DNA from: Flavipsychrobacter sp.
Lineage (GTDB): Bacteria > Bacteroidota > Bacteroidia > Chitinophagales > Chitinophagaceae
Assembly: GCA_021156265.1 (NCBI GenBank)
Contig: JAJNBR010000113.1
Location: forward strand, 1-8,473
DNA length: 8,473 nucleotides
Direction of reading: 5' to 3'
Shown: in pieces, positions 1 to 5,685 of the stretch
Layout of the letters: each line of letters starts with the position of its first letter
Numbering within the stretch: position 1 is the first letter of the stretch
Made by a program: the position numbers and the translations under genes
Notes under the pieces: model-generated
What the model was told of the DNA's origin: nothing
What the model saw: only the letters and a program-made list of their open reading frames with translations
Databases searched by the model: none

Positions 1-441
1 GGCAATGCAGGCAGCATGCCAACTTACCAATGGAAGCGTAACGGCAGCAATATCATAGGCGCCACCAGCAACGTGTGGAGCGCCAACAACCTGGCAGACA
101 ACGACGAAATAAGCTGTGAAATAACCAGCAGCGAATGGTGCGCCAACCCAGCTAAGATAGAAAGCAGCAAGATCACGGTGCATATCAAGACGGGGGTGAA
201 TGATATTGCGGATAATCACTACCGTGTCTATCCTAATCCCGTTACCAACGAGCTAACAATAGAAGGAGAAGCGGGTATGCAGGTGACGATAGTAAATGTG
301 CTGGGGCAGGAAGTGTATCGCGGTGTTTTGAACAGCGATAAAGAGGTTATCAATACTTCAGGCTTTGTGGCGGGTAGTTATATACTTCAGCTTACGGGTA
401 GTGATGGTGAGCGGAGTGTGGTGAAGGTGGAGAAGCTGTAA
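1..441 (+). CDS. C-terminal fragment of a T9SS-secreted protein with type A sorting domain (5' truncated by window edge)
   Basis: The reading frame is open from base 1, so the gene begins upstream and only its last 146 codons are seen. Residues about 8-58 of the fragment (YQWKRNG, then LADNDEISCEIT with two cysteines) look like the end of an Ig-like or PKD-like repeat, as found in large Bacteroidota adhesins and surface enzymes. Residues 74-146 form a classic type A C-terminal sorting domain: YRVYPNPVTNELTIEG at about 74-89, then VTIVNVLGQEVYRG, then SGFVAGSYILQL and a basic tail ending VKVEKL. In this family the domain directs export through the outer-membrane T9SS and is removed by the PorU sortase, leaving the protein attached to the surface or released. 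The catalytic or binding part lies outside the window, so the overall function is unknown. The gene converges with the minus-strand gene at 651. Confidence 0.93.
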   Translation, partial: GNAGSMPTYQWKRNGSNIIGATSNVWSANNLADNDEISCEITSSEWCANPAKIESSKITVHIKTGVNDIADNHYRVYPNPVTNELTIEGEAGMQVTIVNVLGQEVYRGVLNSDKEVINTSGFVAGSYILQLTGSDGERSVVKVEKL

Positions 442-453
442 AATGTGTAGACT

Positions 454-636
454 CCCCTCCTTAGTTAAGGAGGGGCGCACCGGCAGAGGGCGAACAGCCC
501 GTTGCCGGTCGGGGTGGTTGAAACGCTGAGGATTTAAACTTCAGCTGAAGATGCATCGGTCAGCCTTCCAACCACCCCGGTTCGCAACGAGCCCTTCAGG
601 CTCTCTGCAAACATCCCCTCCTTAACTAAGGAGGGG
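454..636. repeat. Long imperfect inverted-repeat element made of two head-to-head copies of a structured unit
   Basis: The two ends are 22-nt palindromes (454-475 and 615-636), both built on CCCCTCCTTA paired with TAAGGAGGGG, and they are exact reverse complements of each other. Moving inward, 510-520 (CGGGGTGGTTG) pairs perfectly with 569-579. GCTGA 525-529 pairs with TCAGC 560-564, and the centre is the palindrome CTTCAGCTGAAG at 539-550. All these pairs share an axis near 544.5. Each arm (454-520 and 569-636) also carries its own hairpin. The element fills the gap between two convergent genes. I infer a dispersed, REP- or MITE-like intergenic repeat. No transposase, target-site duplication or coding sequence is visible in it. 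Confidence 0.85.
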
Positions 637-644
637 AATTTTTT
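615..644 (+). terminator. Probable intrinsic terminator for the T9SS protein gene
   Basis: The right-hand 22-nt palindrome of the repeat (615-636) can form a GC-rich hairpin with CCCCTCC pairing with GGAGGGG. It is followed after AA by six T's at 639-644, the arrangement of a rho-independent terminator for plus-strand transcripts from the gene ending at 441. On the minus strand neither palindrome is followed directly by a good T tract, so termination of the facing gene by this element is less clear. Confidence 0.6.
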
Positions 645-650
645 GCGTTT

Positions 651-1454
651 TTACATTATCCTCTTATCCTTGTCCTTTGGCTCTACGAGACGCACTTTTT
701 TGTAGTGCAGATCGAAGCCGACGCTAAACATAAGCAGGTTGACATCGTAGCCGGCGTAAGGTTTGAAATCGATCGGCGGATAAACGACACCATCAATAGT
801 GCCACCAGGTATTTGGTCGGTAAAATCTGTATTGAGGAAATTATTGAAGTAATACTGCGCCTTGATGGTGATACCGGGATCGAACGATGCACCCAGGAAT
901 ACGTGCGGCATAATGAGGGGTGTGCGGTCGCTGAACCATTCCCTTGTTTTATCCTTATGGAGCCGGTGGGTGAACCCTTTTTCTTTGTAATGGTAAGCGA
1001 GATCGGCGCCGACACCCAGCAGCACAAAATTTCTCTTTTTAAGGTTGCCTATTTTAATGCCCAGCGGAGCGCCAAGGGTATACACCCGGCGTTTCACCGT
1101 GCTATCCAGCAGGCGGTGCCGCTCAATAAAGCCTATATTCTTGATACCCAGCCCGCTAAATACACCGAAGTTGTTGCTGAAATCGTGGTTGATATTGATA
1201 CCAAAGTTGATGAACCAGGTAAACCTTAGGGGTGTCAGCGCATCGTCATTTCCCGGCTTATCGAGCGTTGAAGTGGAGAAAATACCCATATCAAGGGCAT
1301 TGCTGGCATAAAATGTCTTCTCTTTTACAAGGGGTTGCACTACCAGTTCCGTAGTACCATCCAGGTCTTCGTCCACGTCATCCTGCGCCCAAACCGGGGT
1401 AACGATAAGGCAAAAAGCCAAAGATAAAACGGTAAGGCTGGCAGTCAGTCTCAT
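651..1454 (-). CDS. Outer-membrane beta-barrel-like protein with signal peptide
   Basis: This encodes 267 residues beginning MRLTASLTVLSLAFCLIVTPVWAQ, a clear Sec signal peptide with probable cleavage after VWA (residue 23). I chose the ATG at 1454 for this reason: the frame stays open upstream, but that part runs antisense through the lon start and lacks protein-like character. After an acidic stretch (DDVDEDLDG) the mature part has many short amphipathic strands with alternating aromatic and glycine residues, such as FTWFINFGININHDF, FGVFSGLGIKNIGF, FVLLGVGADLAYHY, ITIKAQYYFNNF and LLMFSVGFDLHY. This fits a small outer-membrane barrel of the OmpW/PorT-like type common in Bacteroidota. The tail is strongly basic and acidic (RLVEPKDKDKRIM), which is unusual because many barrels end in an aromatic residue. 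A periplasmic or lipid-facing role other than a pore remains possible. The substrate is unknown. It is divergent from lon across a 133-bp gap. Confidence 0.8.
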   Translation of the reverse strand: MRLTASLTVLSLAFCLIVTPVWAQDDVDEDLDGTTELVVQPLVKEKTFYASNALDMGIFSTSTLDKPGNDDALTPLRFTWFINFGININHDFSNNFGVFSGLGIKNIGFIERHRLLDSTVKRRVYTLGAPLGIKIGNLKKRNFVLLGVGADLAYHYKEKGFTHRLHKDKTREWFSDRTPLIMPHVFLGASFDPGITIKAQYYFNNFLNTDFTDQIPGGTIDGVVYPPIDFKPYAGYDVNLLMFSVGFDLHYKKVRLVEPKDKDKRIM

Positions 1455-1472
1455 ATAAGTGCGGGATTTCTG

Positions 1473-1480
1473 TAAAGATA
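1473..1480 (-). promoter_or_regulatory. Candidate -7 element for the beta-barrel gene
   Basis: Read on the minus strand this is TATCTTTA, matching the Bacteroidota -7 consensus TAnnTTTG at all but the last base. Transcription would start roughly 10-12 nt before the ATG at 1454. No convincing -33 TTG box is seen, so this is tentative. Confidence 0.3.
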
Positions 1481-1491
1481 TAAAACAAATT

Positions 1492-1510
1492 ACCTGTAAA
1501 ATTTGCAGGT
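1492..1510. promoter_or_regulatory. Near-perfect dyad in the divergent barrel/lon intergenic region, candidate operator
   Basis: ACCTGTAAAATTTGCAGGT is a 19-bp inverted repeat with 9-nt arms that match at 8 of 9 positions around a central A. It lies between the two divergent candidate promoters, upstream of both proposed -7 boxes, where a shared regulator could bind. No regulator family can be named from the sequence alone. It is AT-rich in the middle and could also arise by chance. Confidence 0.35.
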
Positions 1511-1538
1511 TTTTGGCGGTGGCATAGCTATTGACAAC

Positions 1539-1546
1539 TATATTTA
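1539..1546 (+). promoter_or_regulatory. Candidate -7 element for lon
   Basis: TATATTTA matches TAnnTTTG except at the last base. A TTTTG run at 1511-1515 sits upstream, with 23 nt between it and the box, at the upper end of the usual spacing for a -33 element. Transcription would begin near 1553, leaving a leader of about 35 nt before the ATG at 1588. This position also argues against translation from the in-frame TTG at 1531. Confidence 0.35.
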
Positions 1547-1587
1547 CCCTCCCGTTTATTAGTTTAAGGCTGGGAAAAATTGTCATA

Positions 1588-4011
1588 ATGTCCGAAATGA
1601 AAGCAATGTTCGATATATATACCGGTGTGCAGGAACAGGAGATGGAATTCATGCCCATCGTTCCGCTGGGTGAAGACGAAATGGATGAACAGGAGAAAGG
1701 AAGCCTTCCTACCGCAGTACCCATTATCGCATTAAGGAATACTGTACTGTTTCCTAATGTAGTATTACCGATAACAGTAGCACGCGAGAAATCTGTTAAA
1801 GCAATAACCGAAGCACAGAAGACCGGCAAGTGGATAGGTGTTGTAGCCCAGAAAGACAGCAACAACGAAGACCCCATGCCTGAGGACGTGTACCAGGTAG
1901 GTACGCTGGCCCGCATCGTGAAGCAGATAAAGATGCCCGATGGCAACACCACCATCTTCATCATGGGCCGCATGCGTTTCCAGATAGAAGCCTTTACGCA
2001 GGTAGACCCGCACTTCACTGCAGAGATACGCTACCTGGAAGATAAATTTCCGCAGGAAGATGCAGAGTTCGATGCGCTGGTATCGTCTATCAAAGACCAG
2101 TCTGAGCGCATCGCACAGCAGTCGCCCAACATGCCTACGGAAACCAGCATCGTACTGCGCAACATAGAGCAGCAATCTTTCCTGGTACATTTCGTTGCCT
2201 CCAACATCGCGGCCAAGCTTACTGAAAAGCAGGCCCTGCTGGAAGAGAACGATATCAAAACACGTGCAGAGCGTTTGCTGCAACTGCTGCAGGCAGAACT
2301 GCAGCTGGTGGAACTGAAGAACGAGATCACTAATAAAACACGTGCAGATATAGACCGCCAGCAACGCGAATACTTCCTGCAGCAGCAGATGAAGTCGATA
2401 CGCGAAGAGCTGGGTGGCGACCCTAACGAGCGCGAGATAAAAGACCTGCAGAAACGCGCGGAAGGCATCACTTGGCCGGAACCGGCCCAGGAGCTTTTCC
2501 AGAAGAATATAGAGAAGCTGGAACGTATGCACCCCAGCACACCCGACTACTCGGTGATCTATAACCACCTGGACCTGATGCTGGACCTGCCGTGGAGCAC
2601 GTATACACAAGACAGCTACGACCTGAAGAAGGCGCAAAAAGTACTGGACCATGACCACTACGGCATGGACAGGATAAAAGACCGCATACTGGAATACCTG
2701 GCAGTGCTGAAGCTGAAAGGCGATATGAAGTCGCCGATACTTTGCTTCGTCGGCCCTCCCGGCATCGGTAAAACATCACTGGGACGCAGCATTGGTAATG
2801 CCATCAACAGGAAGTATGTGCGCCTGAGCCTTGGCGGCCTGCACGATGAAAGTGAGCTGCGCGGGCACCGCAAAACATACATCGGCGCTATGCCGGGGCG
2901 TATCATACAATCGCTGCGCAAAGTAAAATCGGCTAACCCCGTGTTCATTCTCGATGAGATAGACAAGATAGGTAAAGACTTCCGCGGCGACCCCAGCTCT
3001 GCCCTGCTGGAAATACTGGATCCCGAACAAAACAATTCGTTTTACGATAACTACCTGGAACTGGAGTTCGACCTCTCGAAGGTGTTGTTCATAGCTACAG
3101 CCAACACCCTGGCCGATATACAACCTGCGCTGCGCGACAGGCTGGAGATCATACAGCTGACCGGCTACAGCGCCGAAGAAAAGATACAGATAGCCAAGCG
3201 CCACCTGATACCAAAACAAAAAGACCTTCACGGCCTCAACAAAGTGCCGATGAAGTTCAACGATAAAGTCATCAACAAGATCATCCAGGAGTACACGCGC
3301 GAATCGGGCGTGCGCGAACTGGACCGTTTGACGGCAAGCATCATGCGCTCTGTAGCGAAAGATGTGGCGATGGAGAACAAGGTGAGTCCGACAGTGAGCG
3401 ACCAGCAGGTAGAAAAAGTATTGGGCAAGCCGCGCTTCATCAACGATATCTATACCAAAGGGCATCCTCCCGGTGTTGCAGTTGGCCTTGCGTGGACCTA
3501 TGTTGGTGGTGATATACTATTTATAGAAACAGGTTTATCGCGCGGTAAGGGTGCTTTGACACTTACCGGCAACCTGGGTAATGTAATGAAGGAAAGCGCT
3601 TCTACTGCGCTGTCGTATCTGAAAGCTCATTCAACAGAATACAAGATAGACCCCCAGAAGTTTGAGGAAACTAATATACATATACACGTACCCGAAGGCG
3701 CTGTACCTAAAGACGGGCCGAGCGCCGGTGTCACCATGCTCACGGCATTGACCTCTGCATTTACCGGCCGGAAAATAAAACCTTACCTGGCTATGACAGG
3801 CGAGATCACACTGCGCGGACAGGTGTTGCCTGTAGGCGGCATTAAAGAAAAAGTGCTGGCTGCAAAACGCGCGGGCATTAAGGACGTGATACTGTGCGAG
3901 CAAAACCAGAAGGATGTGGACGAGATCAACAAAGCCTATATCAAAGGCATGAAGTTCCACTACGTAAGCGACATGAGTGAAGTGCTGAACTTTGCGCTGA
4001 TGAAAAAATAG
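1588..4011 (+). CDS. lon: ATP-dependent endopeptidase Lon (EC 3.4.21.53)
   Basis: Lon unfolds and degrades damaged and selected regulatory proteins in the cytoplasm, using ATP. The 807 residues carry the full domain order. There is an acidic N-terminal extension (about 1-40), the LON substrate-recognition domain starting at VPIIALRNTVLFP (about 44 to 235), and a long helical linker rich in Q, E and R (about 245-305). The AAA+ module has Walker A GPPGIGKTS at 389-397, Walker B VFILDE at 452-457, sensor-1 N506 and a candidate arginine finger R518. The C-terminal serine protease domain has KDGPSAG with nucleophile S712 and GGIKEK with K755. The S-K spacing of 43 equals that of the E. coli S679/K722 dyad. 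The length is close to the 784 residues of E. coli Lon. An upstream in-frame TTG at 1531 exists, but it overlaps the candidate promoter; ATGs at 1597 and 1606 are alternative starts. It is monocistronic, with a terminator downstream. Confidence 0.97.
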   Translation: MSEMKAMFDIYTGVQEQEMEFMPIVPLGEDEMDEQEKGSLPTAVPIIALRNTVLFPNVVLPITVAREKSVKAITEAQKTGKWIGVVAQKDSNNEDPMPEDVYQVGTLARIVKQIKMPDGNTTIFIMGRMRFQIEAFTQVDPHFTAEIRYLEDKFPQEDAEFDALVSSIKDQSERIAQQSPNMPTETSIVLRNIEQQSFLVHFVASNIAAKLTEKQALLEENDIKTRAERLLQLLQAELQLVELKNEITNKTRADIDRQQREYFLQQQMKSIREELGGDPNEREIKDLQKRAEGITWPEPAQELFQKNIEKLERMHPSTPDYSVIYNHLDLMLDLPWSTYTQDSYDLKKAQKVLDHDHYGMDRIKDRILEYLAVLKLKGDMKSPILCFVGPPGIGKTSLGRSIGNAINRKYVRLSLGGLHDESELRGHRKTYIGAMPGRIIQSLRKVKSANPVFILDEIDKIGKDFRGDPSSALLEILDPEQNNSFYDNYLELEFDLSKVLFIATANTLADIQPALRDRLEIIQLTGYSAEEKIQIAKRHLIPKQKDLHGLNKVPMKFNDKVINKIIQEYTRESGVRELDRLTASIMRSVAKDVAMENKVSPTVSDQQVEKVLGKPRFINDIYTKGHPPGVAVGLAWTYVGGDILFIETGLSRGKGALTLTGNLGNVMKESASTALSYLKAHSTEYKIDPQKFEETNIHIHVPEGAVPKDGPSAGVTMLTALTSAFTGRKIKPYLAMTGEITLRGQVLPVGGIKEKVLAAKRAGIKDVILCEQNQKDVDEINKAYIKGMKFHYVSDMSEVLNFALMKK

Positions 4012-4048
4012 ACTATGATTATTTTGATAGGGATAATATCCTATGATG

Positions 4049-4078
4049 AAAAGGGCTACTGCGGTAGTCCTTTTTTTT
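4049..4078 (+). terminator. Intrinsic terminator of lon
   Basis: GGGCTAC (4053-4059) pairs with GTAGTCC (4064-4070) through one G-T wobble around the loop TGCG. Flanking A's extend the stem, and eight T's follow at 4071-4078. It lies about 40 nt after the lon stop codon, as expected of a strong rho-independent terminator. Confidence 0.88.
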
Positions 4079-4090
4079 ATCTGGATGTGC

Positions 4091-4098
4091 TAACTTTA
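4091..4098 (+). promoter_or_regulatory. Candidate -7 element for the DUF6624 gene
   Basis: TAACTTTA matches TAnnTTTG except at the last base and follows the lon terminator directly. If used, it would give a leader of roughly 105 nt before the ATG at 4209. The same TAACTTTATA string occurs before the DinB-like gene at 7144. Confidence 0.35.
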
Positions 4099-4114
4099 TA
4101 ATCATGTACATATA

Positions 4115-4166
4115 CCGTGCGGATGATAAATAGCATGTCGCCTTACCCTGGCGAAACGTCGCACGG
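4115..4166 (+). promoter_or_regulatory. Structured 5' leader upstream of the DUF6624 gene
   Basis: CCGTGCG (4115-4121) is a perfect reverse complement of CGCACGG (4160-4166). Nested inside, TCGCC (4138-4142) pairs with GGCGA (4150-4154) around a 7-nt loop. No T tract follows, so it does not look like a terminator. It could be a structured leader RNA or a protein-binding dyad. I do not recognise it as a known riboswitch class. Confidence 0.35.
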
Positions 4167-4208
4167 CCACAGAAAAAACTAATCACTCACTCCAAAACTA
4201 TACCTATT

Positions 4209-5195
4209 ATGAAGAAACTACTTTCCCTGCTTGCCCTGGCCTTGTTGCCACAACTATCGGCCCTTGCACAAAACGCCACCTATGGCAGCCTGGTAAAGGA
4301 AGCCGAAAAATTCTATAATGAAAAAAAATACCAGAACTCGGGAGAGGCTTATGCAAAAGCCTTTGCGGCCAATAATAATATGGGAATGGTAAACGACCGT
4401 TATAATGCAGCTTGCAGCTGGGCGCTGGCCGGGAACCCGGATTCTTCTTTCTCGCAGTTGTACCGCATTGCAAAAAACGGGAACTATACCAACCTTAACC
4501 ACCTTATAACTGACACAGACCTGAAGACCCTCTATGCCGACAAAAGATGGGAAGAAGTAAAAGCCCTGGTAAAGCAAAATAAAGACAAGGCGGAGGCAAA
4601 TTTGAATAAGCCATTAGTGACAATTTTAGATACGGTATTGCAGGAAGACCAGAAATACAGAACACAATTAAATGAAGTAGAAACAAAGTATGGCCGCGAA
4701 TCAAAAGAAGCGAAAGCCCTCTGGAAAACGATCATGGAGAAAGACTCCATCAATCTGATCAAGGTCACCGCCATCCTGGATAAATACGGCTGGGTAGGTT
4801 ACGACGTAGTTGGTGGAGAAGGCAGCCAGGCACTATTCCTTGTGATACAGCACGCCGATATAGCCACGCAACAGAAATACCTGCCTATGATGCGGGAGGC
4901 TGTAAAAAATAAAAAGGCATCATCTTCATCGCTGGCCCTGCTCGAGGACAGGGTGGCGTTGCGCACCGGCAGGCGCCAGGTATACGGAAGCCAGATAGGT
5001 ATCGACAAAGACGGCAAGCATTATATATCGCCGCTGGAAGACCCGGATAATGTAGACAAGCGCCGCGCTGAAGTAGGCTTGCGGCCATTGGCCGATTATG
5101 TGCGCAACTGGCAGCTGGAGTGGAACGCCGAAGAATACAAAAAACAACTGCCGGCTATTGAAGCCATGGAAAAAGAAAGAGCGCAGAAAAATTAA
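4209..5195 (+). CDS. Secreted TPR-like / DUF6624 family protein
   Basis: This encodes 328 residues with an N-terminal signal peptide (MKKLLSLLALALLPQLSALAQ, probable cleavage after ALA at residue 20), so it probably acts in the periplasm or envelope. Residues about 24-125 look like helical TPR-type repeats (YGSLVKEAEKFYNEKKYQNSGEAYAKAF, then RYNAACSWALAGNPDSSFSQL). The second half has hallmarks I associate with DUF6624: GWVGYDVVG at about 194-202, the QHAD box at 214-217, repeated hydrophobic and basic helices, YGSQ at 259-262, and the closing block EDPDNVDKRRAEVGLRPL. The biochemical role of this family is unknown to me; TPR segments usually bind proteins. The start is fixed by the signal peptide. 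It stands alone between the lon terminator and the blaI promoter, so no operon partner suggests a function. The family name is from memory of the motif pattern. Confidence 0.82.
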   Translation: MKKLLSLLALALLPQLSALAQNATYGSLVKEAEKFYNEKKYQNSGEAYAKAFAANNNMGMVNDRYNAACSWALAGNPDSSFSQLYRIAKNGNYTNLNHLITDTDLKTLYADKRWEEVKALVKQNKDKAEANLNKPLVTILDTVLQEDQKYRTQLNEVETKYGRESKEAKALWKTIMEKDSINLIKVTAILDKYGWVGYDVVGGEGSQALFLVIQHADIATQQKYLPMMREAVKNKKASSSSLALLEDRVALRTGRRQVYGSQIGIDKDGKHYISPLEDPDNVDKRRAEVGLRPLADYVRNWQLEWNAEEYKKQLPAIEAMEKERAQKN

Positions 5196-5261
5196 AGGGC
5201 TCTACAGAAGTAGCTACGCCTAAAGACCTCACAGTCAACGCCAACTGACTTTTAAAAAATA

Positions 5262-5269
5262 TAGTTTTG
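5262..5269 (+). promoter_or_regulatory. -7 promoter element of the blaI-M56 operon
   Basis: TAGTTTTG matches the Bacteroidota -7 consensus TAnnTTTG at every fixed position. It lies 32 nt before the blaI start codon and predicts a transcript start near 5276. A good -33 TTG is not visible in the usual spacing, which is compatible with a regulated promoter. Confidence 0.55.
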
Positions 5270-5284
5270 GATGTATACGTCTTG

Positions 5285-5302
5285 TAACGTAAGTTTACGT
5301 TA
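5285..5302. promoter_or_regulatory. 18-bp palindromic operator, probable BlaI autoregulatory site
   Basis: TAACGTAAGTTTACGTTA has perfect 8-bp arms around a 2-bp centre, and its last base is the A of the blaI ATG. It lies just downstream of the predicted transcription start, where a bound dimer would block the polymerase. BlaI/MecI/CopY repressors are known to bind short dyads in their own promoters, so an autoregulatory operator is the natural reading. The half-site differs from the staphylococcal TACA/TGTA type. Confidence 0.65.
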
Positions 5303-5682
5303 TGAAACGAAAAACATCGTTACCTACCCTCACCAAGGCCGAAGAAGAAGTAATGCAAATCATCTGGGAACTGGAGCGGTGCCTGGTACGAGATGTGATC
5401 GATCGGCTTGGCGATCCGGATATGCCACATAGTACTATTTCGTCGGTGGTGCGTATACTGGAGAAAAAGGGCTTTGTCGATCATAAGGCATATGGTAAAA
5501 CGCACGAGTATTTCCCAATTGTAACCAAAGACGAATATGCGCAGCAGGGTGTAAAAAGCTTAATGGAAAAATACTTTGGTGGCTCGCCCAAAAAGCTGGT
5601 GAGCTTCCTGGTGCAGAACGAAAACATGGACCTGAAGGAACTGAATGAACTTCTCAAATCAGTTAACAATAAAAAGCCATAA
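5302..5682 (+). CDS. BlaI/MecI/CopY family transcriptional repressor
   Basis: This encodes 126 residues, the normal size for the family. A winged-helix DNA-binding domain spans about 8-75: LTKAEEEVMQIIWELERCLVRDVIDRLG, then the recognition-helix region PHSTISSVVRILEKKGFVDHKAYGKTHEYFPIV. A C-terminal helical dimerisation part follows, with KKLVSFLVQNENMDLKELNELL. In staphylococcal BlaI and MecI the membrane sensor pathway leads to cleavage at N101-F102. Here S101-F102 occupies the equivalent place, so the phenylalanine is kept and the asparagine is not. The gene lies 3 nt before the M56 peptidase gene, the usual operon pairing, and has a palindrome over its own start codon. Target genes beyond its own operon are not evident. 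No beta-lactamase is in the window, so a resistance role should not be assumed. Confidence 0.95.
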   Translation: MKRKTSLPTLTKAEEEVMQIIWELERCLVRDVIDRLGDPDMPHSTISSVVRILEKKGFVDHKAYGKTHEYFPIVTKDEYAQQGVKSLMEKYFGGSPKKLVSFLVQNENMDLKELNELLKSVNNKKP

Positions 5683-5685
5683 CCC

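Noticed and set aside
454..636. CRISPR array or IS terminal repeats
   Set aside because: There are only two repeat copies, in inverted orientation, with no regular spacers, no transposase and no target-site duplication visible.
705..1229. Plus-strand open frame opposite the beta-barrel gene
   Set aside because: The minus-strand frame has a signal peptide and beta-strand pattern; the plus-strand translation has no recognisable features and is best seen as a shadow.
1531..1587. TTG start for lon giving 826 residues
   Set aside because: The extra 19 residues overlap the candidate promoter box and add nothing to the LON domain; the ATG at 1588 gives a normal Lon length.
1455..2018. Upstream extension of the minus-strand beta-barrel reading frame to 455 residues
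   Set aside because: The extension runs antisense through the lon N-terminal coding region, has low-complexity Ser/Met/Thr-rich composition, and would bury an obvious signal peptide in mid-protein.
1765..3465. Several long minus-strand open frames inside lon (for example 1765-2658 and 2776-3465)
   Set aside because: They lie antisense to a well-conserved protease gene, their translations look like no protein family, and they have no promoter or translation signals. They are shadows of lon codon usage.
5196..5250. Intrinsic terminator after the DUF6624 gene
   Set aside because: CTAC/GTAG near 5210 can form a 4-bp stem, but it is too weak and no T tract follows.
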